Below, in pieces: positions 47,892 through 56,929 of a stretch of 64,000 bases of DNA (position 1 is its first letter; each line of letters opens with the position of its first letter). A program made the translations under genes and the position numbers. The stretch is from Ruminococcus sp. AM36-2AA (lineage in GTDB: Bacteria > Bacillota > Clostridia > Lachnospirales > Lachnospiraceae), in contig NZ_QTYB01000001.1 of assembly GCF_003461955.1 (NCBI RefSeq), positions 426,332 through 490,331 of the forward strand, written 5' to 3'. A model generated the notes under the pieces. That model did not search any database. It had not been told where the DNA came from and worked only from the letters and a program-made list of their open reading frames with translations.

Positions 47892-47948
47892 AAAAAAACA
47901 TGATTTGTTCTGACAGGAAAAATCCCGTTCGTACAAATCACGTTTTTA
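47892..47948 (-). terminator. Bidirectional terminator below the ABC efflux operon
   Basis: ACATGATTTGT (47898-47908) and ACAAATCACGT (47933-47943) pair with one wobble. A run of seven A on the left gives U on the minus transcript, and CGTTTTTAT gives a shorter run on the plus side. It separates the ABC operon from the next promoter. Confidence 0.78.
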
Positions 47949-48008
47949 TCATATCTCTTCTTGCCCGGGCAGGCTGTTGACGACAGTCTTAATCTGGCAA
48001 AATTTTTA

Positions 48009-49238
48009 TTAACCGGAATACCGGAGCGCATCGATCGGTTTCTTGGATGCTGCCTTGTTGGCCGGATACAGACCAAAAAGCACACCGATCAGGACAGAAA
48101 ATGCCACAGACAGCCAGACCACTTTCATATCCATGGTAAAACTCATGGAATTCTTCATCACCACAGCTGCCACTTTCAGGATCACCCAGGAAAGACCGAT
48201 TCCCGCAAGGCATCCCATCAAACTTACCAGAAGCGCCTCGATCAGAAACTGCAGCATGATGGTTTCTCTTCCTGCACCGATGGCTTTTCGGATACCGATC
48301 TCCCTGGTCCTCTCTGTCACAGATACCAGCATGATGTTCATGATTCCAATTCCACCAACCAGCAGCGAGATAGCCGCGATCCCTCCGATCATCAGTGACA
48401 TAGTATTGGTGACACTGGACATGGCTTCCATGATCTCCGACTGGTCCACAATGGAAAAAGCATCCTCGTCCTCTCCAAAACGTTCCATAAGAAGTTCCGT
48501 AAGAGCATTTTCAGCCGGTTCCAGACTGTCCTCATCGGTTCCGGATGCGTAAAACATAGTCACATCCAGAACATTATCCGCAAGTCTGGTCATGGTAGAA
48601 AACGGGATATATCCCTCCAGCTGTACCGAAGAGGAGGAGCTGTCAGAATCGTCCGAATCCGAAGAGCTGGTCACTGCCGCACCCTGAGTCAGTGAGGTGC
48701 TGTCGGAGAGCACTCCTACGACCAGAAAACTTTTCCCATTTAATTTGATGCTCTCCCCTACGGCATCTACACGTCCAAGAAGTTCCGTTGCCGTATCTTT
48801 TGTGATCACAACTACATAAGAATTGTTATCAATATCCGTCTGTTTGAGAAAACGTCCGCTGAAAAGTTCCAGTCCCTGGATATCCGCATAACTTCCTGTT
48901 GTACCGGTCAGTGTCATGGTTCCGTTGGAATAACTTGTTTTTGCGGTAACGCTGGTCCAGGAAACCGGAGCCACTTCATCCACTTCCTCCGGTTCACAAA
49001 AATCCGACAGTTCCTTAAGGCGCAGCGGATTTCCCTTATCATCGGTAATGATCACCGTCAGATAGCTGGAACCCATGCTGGAGATCTGATCCGTCACAGA
49101 AGATGTCGCTCCGTTGGCAATGGATACCAGTACGATCAGTGCCACCACCCCGATGATGATGCCAAGCATGGTGAGAAAAGAACGCAGTTTGTTGGACACC
49201 ACTGCGTGCCACGCCATTTTCATACTCTGAAAGATCAT
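48009..49238 (-). CDS. ABC transporter permease, MacB type
   Basis: A 409-residue permease: one N-terminal membrane helix (about 20-43, LTMLGIIIGVVALIVLVSIA), a large extracellular MacB_PCD domain (45-270), then three helices (about 280-310, 330-355 and 370-395). A Ser/Asp-rich loop (SSDSDDSDSSSSS, near residue 195) is extra. It pairs with the ATPase whose stop it overlaps by 4 bases. It works by mechanotransmission rather than classic transport, pushing peptides, drugs or lipids outward. GAGGTGA precedes the ATG. Confidence 0.92.
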   Translation of the reverse strand: MIFQSMKMAWHAVVSNKLRSFLTMLGIIIGVVALIVLVSIANGATSSVTDQISSMGSSYLTVIITDDKGNPLRLKELSDFCEPEEVDEVAPVSWTSVTAKTSYSNGTMTLTGTTGSYADIQGLELFSGRFLKQTDIDNNSYVVVITKDTATELLGRVDAVGESIKLNGKSFLVVGVLSDSTSLTQGAAVTSSSDSDDSDSSSSSVQLEGYIPFSTMTRLADNVLDVTMFYASGTDEDSLEPAENALTELLMERFGEDEDAFSIVDQSEIMEAMSSVTNTMSLMIGGIAAISLLVGGIGIMNIMLVSVTERTREIGIRKAIGAGRETIMLQFLIEALLVSLMGCLAGIGLSWVILKVAAVVMKNSMSFTMDMKVVWLSVAFSVLIGVLFGLYPANKAASKKPIDALRYSG

Positions 49239-49915
49239 AAGCTCACCTCGCTGACTTTTCCATCACGGATAAAAATTTTCCGCTCTGCCTCATCTGCCAC
49301 TCCGTTGTCATGAGTGATCAGTACGATGGTGTTTCCATTGGCGTGAAGTTCGTGAAACAGTTTCATGATCTCTTCTCCTGTAGAAGAATCCAGGTTTCCT
49401 GTGGGCTCATCTGCCAGGAACAGAGAGGGCCTGGTCACAAGTGCTCTTGCAATAGCCACCCTCTGCTGCTGGCCGCCGGAAAGCTCTGTAGGCCGATGTC
49501 CCATTCTGTGAGAAAGTTCTACTTTTTCCAGAGCTTCTTTCACGCAACGTTTCCTCTCACTCTTGGGAATTTTCTGATAGATCAGCGGCAGTTCCACATT
49601 TTCCTCTGCTGTCAGTTTGGGGAGCAGGTTAAAACTCTGAAAAATAAATCCGATCTTATGATTCCGGATCTTTGCCAGCGCCCGCTCTGTATAATCTTCA
49701 ATGGAAATCCCATCCAGGATATAAGTCCCTTCATCTGCGGTATCCAGACAGCCAATAATATTCATCATAGTGGATTTTCCACTTCCGGAAGGTCCGATGA
49801 TGCTGACAAATTCCCCTTCCCGTATCACCATATTTGCATGATCCAGAGCATGAACTGTATCTCCTCCGATGCAGTAAGTTTTGCATACATCTTTTAATGT
49901 TATCATTCCGTCCAT
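49235..49915 (-). CDS. ABC transporter ATP-binding protein, MacB/LolD type
   Basis: A 226-residue ATPase. Walker [10 protein letters not shown] (about 39-47), Q loop, signature [15 protein letters not shown] (about 143-157), Walker [13 protein letters not shown] and the switch ITHD are all intact. AAGGCGGTGA precedes the ATG. It is the energy subunit for the permease below it and lies 12 bases after the adaptor gene. Confidence 0.96.
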   Translation of the reverse strand: MDGMITLKDVCKTYCIGGDTVHALDHANMVIREGEFVSIIGPSGSGKSTMMNIIGCLDTADEGTYILDGISIEDYTERALAKIRNHKIGFIFQSFNLLPKLTAEENVELPLIYQKIPKSERKRCVKEALEKVELSHRMGHRPTELSGGQQQRVAIARALVTRPSLFLADEPTGNLDSSTGEEIMKLFHELHANGNTIVLITHDNGVADEAERKIFIRDGKVSEVSL

Positions 49916-49927
49916 TGTTTCACCGCC

Positions 49928-52381
49928 TTACATATTCGGAGGCGTGCCGCCACCGTTACCGCCGGAACTTCCGCTTCCACCCGGACCTCCGCCGTTTCCT
50001 CCTGGGCCTCCGCTGTTTCCGGAGTCGGAATTCCCGCCAGGACCGCCGCTCATATCACCAAAATCGCCCATACCATCAGGCATACCAGAATCATTGCCGC
50101 TTCCACTATCCGTATTTCCTGATTTGTTATAATATACGGTATCTCCTTCAGAAAGTCCTTCTGTGATCTCCACGGTAGTTCCATCGGAAAGTCCTGTGGT
50201 TACTTCTGTCTCGCCGGAAAGGTTTCCATCCTCGTCTTTCTCTGTATAGACAAAAACTTTATTTCCTTTTTCCTGCAGTGCATTGACTGGAATGGTGATT
50301 ACATTTTCACGATTTTCAATGGTGATCGTGGCCGAGGCATTCATTCCCTGCTTCATCTCTTCATCTTTTGGTACAGAAACAGATACCGTATATTTTGCCA
50401 CGCCGCCATTGACCGATGCAGTATTTCCTATCTCTGTAACTTCACCGGTAAATTCCTTGTCTTCAATAGCATCAAAGGTAACTGCTGCTTCCTGTCCAAT
50501 CTCCACAGAATTGATATCCAGTTCATCCACGCTGACTTCCAGAGTCATGGTGTCATCTGGCGAAATGGTAAAAAGCGCAACATCTGTGCTGTATTCCGAT
50601 GTGGAAAGTTCTGTACCGGATGTGGATGCGGAAGAATCTGTCTCCTGGGTATCTTCCGTCTGAGATGCACCGGAAGAAGATCCCGAAATATTGTTCGCGG
50701 ATGTACCGGCACCGTTTCCTGACTGATCGTTTCCGCTCTGTGTGGAATTTCCATTCGTTTCGCTGGTACTGTTTGTTCCATTATCTGAGGAATCCTTTCC
50801 ATTGGAAGAAGTGGAACCTGTGCCATTCTGGCCGGAATTATTCCCTGTCTGACCCGCTGCTCTATCCGTGATCTGATCTGCGTCATTATCTTTGTTATCA
50901 TCGGCGTTCTTTCCGTTATCTGTGGAATCCGAAGTCTTTCCGTCACCGGAATCATCTTTTTTTATATCCTCTGTCTCTGCCGCAGTCTCCGGAAATGTAA
51001 TCTGGAAAGACATACTTTTTCCATCCTGGGAAACACAGATGCCGGAAACGGTTCCCAAAGTAATTCCGGAAACACTTCCAGCCTGGAAAACATAGCCATC
51101 CCCTGCAGTAAGAGTAACCACTGCCTGATACACTGTTTTTTCCTGGAAACTGTCATCTCCCGGATTCCATGCCACCGTACCTGTATAACTTCCATCTGTC
51201 GCACTTACTGACGTAACAGGCGTCTGCCCGGTTACCGGAGCAGCGATCACAAGCGAGGATGCTGTGCTGGTGCCTTCTGTGGCAATGGCAAACTGCAGAG
51301 TTGTGGATGTTTCAGATGTATTTTCGCCGGAAGAATCCCCTTCTCCGCCAACATCTGAAGAAAAGTCTGTATCGGATGACGCCAGAGCAACAGCCTCTGC
51401 CTGCTGTTCTGTATCTGTCTGAAGGCTGATGATCTCTTCTGTCTCTCCGGTTTCCTGACTGTTCAGATTGCTATCAGCTATATTTGTCACACTGTCTGAG
51501 GAAACAGCTGCACCTGTATCACTGCATCGAACCACGCTTGCGTTTACATTTGCTTCTATCGCTGCAATGCTTGTAGTGCTGCCCAGTGAAATCAGCTGTA
51601 CGGCGTTTCCCGCAGTTGTATCACTTCCAGATACTACATACGACATCTGCGAAACCGTCTTTCCGCTTCCGGAGCTTCCGGAAGAACTGCTGCCGGAAGA
51701 ACTTCCGCTGCTGCTATCCGTTGTTGTACTGCTTCCTGCGGAAACATTCACACTCTGAACTGTTCCGGAAATTTCCGCTTTGATCTCCGGATCTGCTTTC
51801 AGCTGGATCAGTTTTTTCAGGGTTGCTGTCCTTGCCTCCCGTTTTGCAAGAAGTTCCTGATATTGTGTCTCATTGGCACTTCCTTCCAGAGTCAGCAGGG
51901 TTGTTCCCTCGGAAACACTTGCATTTTCGGAAACATTCACTGCGGAAACGGTACCGGAAGTCCCTGTGATTTCCAGTGGTTCGTGGATCGTAAGCTCCCC
52001 GCTTCCAAGCTCCTGTCCGCTGCTGTCTGTAACGATAACTGTATCACCATATGTTGTTCCGTTATCAGTAAGAGTAACCACGCAGTCTTCTCCACTGGCA
52101 GAATCCACAGTTCCTGTCACCTGCGTGCCAGAAGACAATGTTACTGTTACAGAATCTCCTGCAGATACCCCGGATACTCCGCTGAGAGAAACTGCCATTT
52201 TTCCATCCAGAGAAAGCACCATCAACGCACCGTCACTGACCATGATGTCCGAAAGATCAGAGCCGGCAGATACATTGATCTTCTTTACACGACCGCTGAC
52301 TGAAGATTCGATCACATTCTCCTCGTCACTGTCCTGGTATTCCTGAATGCTCTCATCCAGCTGGGAAATCTCATCCTGCAC
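49928..52381 (-). CDS. Efflux adaptor (HlyD/MacA type), N-terminally truncated by frameshift
   Basis: The open frame gives 817 residues from GTG 52381, but it begins in the middle of an adaptor (QDEISQLDESIQEYQ, the end of a coiled-coil hairpin) with no signal or membrane anchor. The missing anchor is encoded just upstream in another frame. Present: lipoyl-like strands (about 25-190), a very Ser/Thr/Asn-rich insert (about 480-610), the beta-barrel (about 620-720) and a Gly-rich C-terminus. The mid-region YTGTVAWNPGDDSFQEKTVYQAVVT is an extra domain. As it stands the protein would stay in the cytosol and the pump would lack its adaptor. Confidence 0.75.
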   Translation of the reverse strand: MQDEISQLDESIQEYQDSDEENVIESSVSGRVKKINVSAGSDLSDIMVSDGALMVLSLDGKMAVSLSGVSGVSAGDSVTVTLSSGTQVTGTVDSASGEDCVVTLTDNGTTYGDTVIVTDSSGQELGSGELTIHEPLEITGTSGTVSAVNVSENASVSEGTTLLTLEGSANETQYQELLAKREARTATLKKLIQLKADPEIKAEISGTVQSVNVSAGSSTTTDSSSGSSSGSSSSGSSGSGKTVSQMSYVVSGSDTTAGNAVQLISLGSTTSIAAIEANVNASVVRCSDTGAAVSSDSVTNIADSNLNSQETGETEEIISLQTDTEQQAEAVALASSDTDFSSDVGGEGDSSGENTSETSTTLQFAIATEGTSTASSLVIAAPVTGQTPVTSVSATDGSYTGTVAWNPGDDSFQEKTVYQAVVTLTAGDGYVFQAGSVSGITLGTVSGICVSQDGKSMSFQITFPETAAETEDIKKDDSGDGKTSDSTDNGKNADDNKDNDADQITDRAAGQTGNNSGQNGTGSTSSNGKDSSDNGTNSTSETNGNSTQSGNDQSGNGAGTSANNISGSSSGASQTEDTQETDSSASTSGTELSTSEYSTDVALFTISPDDTMTLEVSVDELDINSVEIGQEAAVTFDAIEDKEFTGEVTEIGNTASVNGGVAKYTVSVSVPKDEEMKQGMNASATITIENRENVITIPVNALQEKGNKVFVYTEKDEDGNLSGETEVTTGLSDGTTVEITEGLSEGDTVYYNKSGNTDSGSGNDSGMPDGMGDFGDMSGGPGGNSDSGNSGGPGGNGGGPGGSGSSGGNGGGTPPNM

Positions 52382-52442
52382 CTGCCACGCAGATAACTGC
52401 CGCCGGGATGATCAACATAATCTTTTTACGCCGTCGTTTCAT
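52371..52442 (-). pseudogene. Orphaned signal anchor of the efflux adaptor
   Basis: ATG 52442, with GGAGG 8 bases upstream, encodes MKRRRKKIMLIIPAAVICVA plus a few residues and stops at TGA 52371-52373. This is a typical adaptor N-terminus (positive charges, one hydrophobic helix). It is one base out of frame with the 817-residue ORF, which starts inside it at 52381. The region normally between anchor and hairpin is absent, so a deletion with frameshift is the simplest reading. Confidence 0.75.
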
Positions 52443-52754
52443 TCCTTCAACCTCCAAATATGCCATGTATGTTCTCTCTGTTTTAAAAATATCTTAATGG
52501 AAAAATATGTAGAGACTTTGTGTGATCTGTGAAAACCCGGTGAAAAAGGTAAAGTATTTTTCATACGCAAATACAGTTAATTGAATATAGTTTTCTGTCT
52601 GTTTTTATATTATTTTGTGTATTTTAAATATTATTTTAAATAATTTACATTATTTTCTGGTATTTTTTACAGAAATATGTTATAAAAGAAATAAGAAAAA
52701 ACGCCGGAAAACAGACCTTCCTGCTTCCGGCCTGAGATAAAGGAGGTATTCATT
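52443..52754. other. AT-rich intergenic region between divergent genes
   Basis: About 310 bases without a gene. It carries the ribosome site of the adaptor leader on one side and AAAGGAGG of the kinase gene on the other. GCCGGAA (52703-52709) pairs with TTCCGGC (52725-52731) in the kinase leader. TATAAA at 52681 is a possible -10, but no good -35 is seen. Confidence 0.5.
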
Positions 52755-53342
52755 ATGGCAAAACGTATTATCACTATCAATCGTATGTTTGGAAGCAACG
52801 GGCGCCTCATCGGCAAGACTCTGGCAGAAAACCTGGACATCGGTTTTTATGATAAAGAACTGATCGACATGGCTGCCAAGAAAAACAATATCCCCTTCGA
52901 CACCCTGGCAAAAGTAGATGAGAAAAAAGCCAGCCAGTGGGTATTCCCCGTTGACAGCGAGCTGCAGTTCACAGATAATTTCTCCTTTGTACCAATGAAC
53001 GATGTACTCTATGATCTCCAGCGAAAGATCATTCTTTCCCTTCCTCAGAAAGAGGACTGCGTGATCGTCGGCCGCTGCGCAACCAATATCCTGAAGGATA
53101 AATCACTTAAGATTTTTATCCATGCACCTTTTGAAGAAAGAGTACAGAATGTGATCCGCCGCACCGGCAGAGAAGAAGCCAGTGCAAGGAAACTTGTCAA
53201 AAAAATGGATAAAGAAAGAAAAGCTTATTATGAATACTTTACAGATAGTAAATGGCTGGATATGACACAGTATGATCTTTGTATTGACAGCAGTCGGTTT
53301 TCTATGGAGCAGATTGTAGAAATTGTAAAGAGATGTCTTTAG
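52755..53342 (+). CDS. Cytidylate kinase-like protein
   Basis: A 195-residue P-loop protein of the cytidylate kinase-like family (PF13189). The P-loop reads GSNGRLIGKTLA, degenerate compared with GxxGxGKS/T. Later features include VIVGRCATNIL, FIHAPFEERVQNVIRRTG and a C-terminal YDLCIDSS. It may phosphorylate a nucleotide-like substrate, not proven for the family. AAAGGAGGT precedes the ATG. It is the only plus-strand gene of the host half. Confidence 0.88.
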   Translation: MAKRIITINRMFGSNGRLIGKTLAENLDIGFYDKELIDMAAKKNNIPFDTLAKVDEKKASQWVFPVDSELQFTDNFSFVPMNDVLYDLQRKIILSLPQKEDCVIVGRCATNILKDKSLKIFIHAPFEERVQNVIRRTGREEASARKLVKKMDKERKAYYEYFTDSKWLDMTQYDLCIDSSRFSMEQIVEIVKRCL

Positions 53343-53739
53343 GATTCTTTTTTGAAAAAAGTGAAACGCTTTGGAAGCGCAAGTGAAACCGCAGGGGAGG
53401 GGAAGCACTCGTAGTTGCAAAAGGCCGTTTCCCCTCCCCTGCACCCCTTCCCTCTGGCCCCGCTATAAAACGTACGTTATGACTATGTTACGTTTTTGAC
53501 GGGGCGATGGATTCTGCGTTTGTTTATGACGACAGGCTGTGCCGATTGCGCCGATTGCGGACGCTCAACTCACCAAAACGTACGGACAGGCGCCTAGCGT
53601 CTGCTCCCGCCCCTCGGGTGGACCATCAGCCTGGGAAGTGACAGTCTTCCGGGTTGCTGCGGAGGAGGGGTGATGATGGTTTTAGCCGTCTCCCGCAACC
53701 TTAGCAGCATCCCCCGACGGAGCCCTGCCCGGAGGACTG
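53343..53739. other. Non-coding stretch with nested inverted repeats
   Basis: No supported gene. In order: CGCTT/AAGCG hairpin (53368-53380); a perfect 14-bp inverted repeat (53391-53404 with 53429-53442, GCAGGGGAGGGGAA); a two-part stem CCCCG/CGGGG plus AAAACGTA/TACGTTTT (53458-53504); a tandem GCCGATTGC pair (53541-53558); and a 21-base inverted repeat matching at 19 positions (53633-53653 with 53728-53748). It could be a structured RNA, a mobile palindromic element or a decayed insertion. Confidence 0.65.
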
Positions 53740-54846
53740 TCACTTTCCGGGCGTCCGTTCATTCACATACCCCCTCAGAAATTCATAAATCTCCCCCTCC
53801 AGCGGCGGACATCCCTCCACAAAATTCTGAAACTTACAGGTACAGTGCCCCACACCAAGCACTCCCGTCTTGCCGCGATACCCCTGTCCGATGCAGATCT
53901 TCTCATCCAGCTTCTCAAAAAGCCCTTCTTTCTTCAACATCTCCAGAGCCGGGATCAGATACCCGTAACATGCACTGCAGGACTCCACTTCCTCCACGGC
54001 ATCGGCGAGCTCCACAACCTTCCTGGACACCGGCATCACCTGATCCGCCCCGTCCTCCAGAAACTGCACATCCGCTTTCGAAACATCCGAACATCCCACA
54101 CCAAGCTCACCCGCAAGCTTCACATAAGGAACATCTTCCACCGCATAATGCATCATCTGACACACATAGGCATCCACAAGAACCGGATCACAGGCACCCA
54201 TCACACGGTTCATCACAACCGGATTTCCACCATCCTCAAAATCCAGATCCCCGCAGATATTATCCACAACAATAAAATCCTGCCTTATCCCCATGTTCAG
54301 ATGGGCGATGGGCTTATGAAGTCCCAGAGAATGGAATCTCCTCTTCTCCTTATTCGGGATCAGCCCTTTCATATTCTTGAGCGCACAGGTGATCTTTGTC
54401 TGACAATGTCCTTTCAGAACCGGCACATTGATCAGAAAATCAATCTCTTTCACACGCTCACAGATATTCAGCTCCATACCGCCGCAGTCCACCGAAACCC
54501 CTTTATCCTTCTGCATATCCCAGAACGGCACCTGATACTCCTCTTCCAGCCGGTCAAATCCACAGGTCTCAAAAGCTTCTCTGGTCTTATCCCCAACCCA
54601 GGAACCCTCCAGCATCACCAGATCCCGGAATCCGTGCTCCTTCAGATACTCAATAATTCCCGAAACCACCTCCGGATGCGTAGTCGCACCCCAGGAAGCC
54701 TCCGACGGGGAAACCAGATTCGGCTTGATCCCGATCTTTTTCTTTCTGTCCCCGATATGGGACTGAAGATCCGCCTTTTCCAGAAGCTCCTTCGTCATTT
54801 TTTTATATTCTGTACCACTGGTAATAAAAATCTGATTTTTATCCAT
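53740..54846 (-). CDS. DUF362 protein
   Basis: A 368-residue DUF362 protein. Family features: VMLEGSWVG, INVPVLKGHCQTKITCALKNMKGLIPN, and a Cys-rich C-terminus (CSACYGYL, GHCTCKFQNFVEGCPP) that may bind an Fe-S cluster. It is likely cytosolic. It starts 5 bases after the ABC-2 permease stop, at the end of the GntR operon. Role unknown; the family has been linked to redox or cluster chemistry. Confidence 0.88.
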   Translation of the reverse strand: MDKNQIFITSGTEYKKMTKELLEKADLQSHIGDRKKKIGIKPNLVSPSEASWGATTHPEVVSGIIEYLKEHGFRDLVMLEGSWVGDKTREAFETCGFDRLEEEYQVPFWDMQKDKGVSVDCGGMELNICERVKEIDFLINVPVLKGHCQTKITCALKNMKGLIPNKEKRRFHSLGLHKPIAHLNMGIRQDFIVVDNICGDLDFEDGGNPVVMNRVMGACDPVLVDAYVCQMMHYAVEDVPYVKLAGELGVGCSDVSKADVQFLEDGADQVMPVSRKVVELADAVEEVESCSACYGYLIPALEMLKKEGLFEKLDEKICIGQGYRGKTGVLGVGHCTCKFQNFVEGCPPLEGEIYEFLRGYVNERTPGK

Positions 54847-54851
54847 ATTTA

Positions 54852-55505
54852 TCAGAATTCCTTTCTCTCCATAATATGGATGCTGATCCGGCAGGAAATA
54901 TAAGAAGTAAGCCCAAGAAATACTACAATGATCAGGGTGATCATTCCAATCCCCAGATTCTGTACCTCATACAGCAGCTGATCCAGATCCACGCCAAAAT
55001 TCTGCATAACTTTTGCCGTCAGATAAGCCAGACCAAAACTTCCACCAAATACTGCAGCCATTACAATTCTACCATTATCCACACCAAACTTCAATTGAAC
55101 CGGTATCAGCAAAATCAGGATCAAAGCTACGATCAGGATTCCTGTCTCGCAGGTCAGCATCCATTCTCCCTGCTCCATAGCCACACCATGAAAATGGTTT
55201 GCAATTGCGGAAACCACAAATCCTGTCAAAAGAAGCAAAAAACTCACACCATAACCCAGGATATATTTTTCTATGGCGTAGGTCTTTCTGGTCGCCGGAA
55301 GCGTCATAAGAAATCCCATTCCGCGGTCTGCCTCATCATAGGAAATCGTAGAAATTGAAAGAAAACCTCCCATCATCCCAAGATAGATAATAACAAACGC
55401 ATCATTTCTTATACAAACGAAAAAAATAACCATTACTATCACAAGCCCGAGAAAAGACCGGTTCTGTTTCAAAAGTTCTATATCTTTCTGCAAAAATCCT
55501 CTCAT
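54852..55505 (-). CDS. ABC-2 type permease
   Basis: A 217-residue membrane protein with about six hydrophobic helices (for example VIVMVIFFVCIRND, LLLLTGFVVSAIAN, IVALILILLIPVQL, IGMITLIIVVFLGL). It belongs to the small ABC-2 permeases paired with YtrA-regulated ATPases. The start overlaps the ATPase stop by 4 bases. Confidence 0.9.
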   Translation of the reverse strand: MRGFLQKDIELLKQNRSFLGLVIVMVIFFVCIRNDAFVIIYLGMMGGFLSISTISYDEADRGMGFLMTLPATRKTYAIEKYILGYGVSFLLLLTGFVVSAIANHFHGVAMEQGEWMLTCETGILIVALILILLIPVQLKFGVDNGRIVMAAVFGGSFGLAYLTAKVMQNFGVDLDQLLYEVQNLGIGMITLIIVVFLGLTSYISCRISIHIMERKEF

Positions 55506-56353
55506 AACTTTTCTCCTTTCGAGATCATGGAGATGATCTCATCCACTGATCCTCGCTCCACAACAAGTCCCGGATAATTTTCCAGATAAAACTGCTTCTC
55601 ATTGGTCAGACAGCTATAGCCCCAGGATTCTTCTGCCACCCGGAGAATTCCTCTTTTATCCAGATCCGAAAAATCTTTCTTCTCCACTTTCAGAAGTCCG
55701 TACTGATCCAGAAGCACATCCATGTCCTCATGAAGAACAATTTTCCCCTCATGAATCATATACAGATCATCACAGAGCCCTTCCAGATCCGAAGAAATAT
55801 GAGAACTTATAAGGATTCCTCTTCCTTCCTGCTCCATATATACCCGCAGAAGATCCAGGATCTGATCCCTTGCCACCACATCGAGACCGGCAGTCGGCTC
55901 ATCCAGGATCAGCATCTTTGCCTCATGACTCAGTGCCAGAAGAACTTTCAGTTTTGCCCGCATTCCTGTGGAAAATTCTTTCAGGCTTTTATTAAGAGGA
56001 ATGGACAGCTTCCGGCATTTTTCCAGAAAATCTTCTCTGTCAAATCTGTGATACATTTTTTCCATGATATATGAAATCTGCTTTACAGTCAGATATCCGC
56101 TGAAAGTACTGTCGGAAAGCACGACCCCGATTTCCTCTTTCTGTGCAGGCGTAAGTCCGGTACTGTACTGTCCCATAATCCGGACCGTACCATCATCCAC
56201 ATGGATCAGTCCCAGAATCGCTTTAAACGCGGTACTCTTTCCTGCACCGTTTTTGCCGATCAGTCCTGTGATCCTTCCTTCTTCCAGCTGCATGGTACAG
56301 TTCAGCTGAAAATTCCCATACTGTTTTCTGACCTCTGTAAGTTCTGCTAACAT
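55502..56353 (-). CDS. ABC transporter ATP-binding protein (YtrB-like)
   Basis: A 283-residue ATPase. Walker A GKNGAGKST (about 34-42), signature LKEFSTGMRAKLK (about 129-141), Walker B LILDEPTAGLD and H-loop ISSHISSD are intact; the signature is the STG variant usual in this group. The C-terminal 70 residues are an extra domain. GGGAGGT precedes the ATG. It powers the ABC-2 permease. Confidence 0.93.
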   Translation of the reverse strand: MLAELTEVRKQYGNFQLNCTMQLEEGRITGLIGKNGAGKSTAFKAILGLIHVDDGTVRIMGQYSTGLTPAQKEEIGVVLSDSTFSGYLTVKQISYIMEKMYHRFDREDFLEKCRKLSIPLNKSLKEFSTGMRAKLKVLLALSHEAKMLILDEPTAGLDVVARDQILDLLRVYMEQEGRGILISSHISSDLEGLCDDLYMIHEGKIVLHEDMDVLLDQYGLLKVEKKDFSDLDKRGILRVAEESWGYSCLTNEKQFYLENYPGLVVERGSVDEIISMISKGEKL

Positions 56354-56369
56354 ATCTGAACCTCCCTCT

Positions 56370-56747
56370 TCATTTCAGATCCTCCAAAATACAAAGAAAC
56401 ATTTCCCGGAGCTCATCATCAGAAAGGCCTCCTGACCGTCCTTTCTGGATCGCATTCTCCAGATCCGCCTCCACTTCTTTCTGCCGTTCTTCCCGAAGCA
56501 GATTCCGGTTGGCTTCCGCCACAAAACTGCCCTTTCCATGAACGGTAACGATCATTCCTTCCTCATCCAGAAAATCATAGGCCTTTTTTACTGTAAGCGC
56601 ACTGATCTTCAGCTCTCTTGACAGTGTCCGGACGGATGGAAGTGGTTCTTTCTCTTTCAGTGAACCATCTATGATCTTCGCACGAATCTGTCTGACGATC
56701 TGTTCATAGATGGGTTCCATAGATGTATGACTGATAATAATATTCAT
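56370..56747 (-). CDS. GntR-family repressor, YtrA type
   Basis: A 125-residue short GntR regulator. Winged helix: EPIYEQIVRQIRAKIIDGSLKEKEPLPSVRTLSRELKISALTVKKAYDFLDEEG. A short C-terminal dimer helix replaces the usual ligand domain, as in YtrA. ATG 56747 is chosen because AGGAGG lies 6 bases upstream; the ORF upstream of it runs back over the operator. It is first in an operon with the ATPase, permease and DUF362, and probably represses that operon. Confidence 0.9.
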   Translation of the reverse strand: MNIIISHTSMEPIYEQIVRQIRAKIIDGSLKEKEPLPSVRTLSRELKISALTVKKAYDFLDEEGMIVTVHGKGSFVAEANRNLLREERQKEVEADLENAIQKGRSGGLSDDELREMFLCILEDLK

Positions 56748-56762
56748 CGTTGTCCTCCTGTT

Positions 56763-56817
56763 AATAAACAGTATATAACAGTGTATAACTGTTGTCAAGT
56801 GTTATATACTGTTTATT
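56763..56817 (-). promoter_or_regulatory. GntR operon promoter inside an 18-bp inverted repeat
   Basis: Minus strand TTGACA (56793-56798), 17 bases, TATACT (56770-56775). The promoter is bracketed by AATAAACAGTATATAACA (56763-56780) and its exact complement TGTTATATACTGTTTATT (56800-56817), 18 of 18. An inner ACAGTGTATAAC is a partial third copy. GntR/YtrA dimers bind such palindromes, so the operon is probably self-repressed. Confidence 0.85.
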
Positions 56818-56929
56818 CAAAATCAGGGAGATATTGTCAAGCCATATCCGTGCACATATAAAAAAATACCCTCTCTACCAGTTTCCCGGTAAAAAGGATA
56901 TTTTATCTGACGCAGCTGCAACATATTAT

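Noticed and set aside
53670..54275. 201-codon plus-strand ORF
   Set aside because: It is antisense to DUF362 for most of its length, Pro/Ser/His-rich, with no ribosome site.
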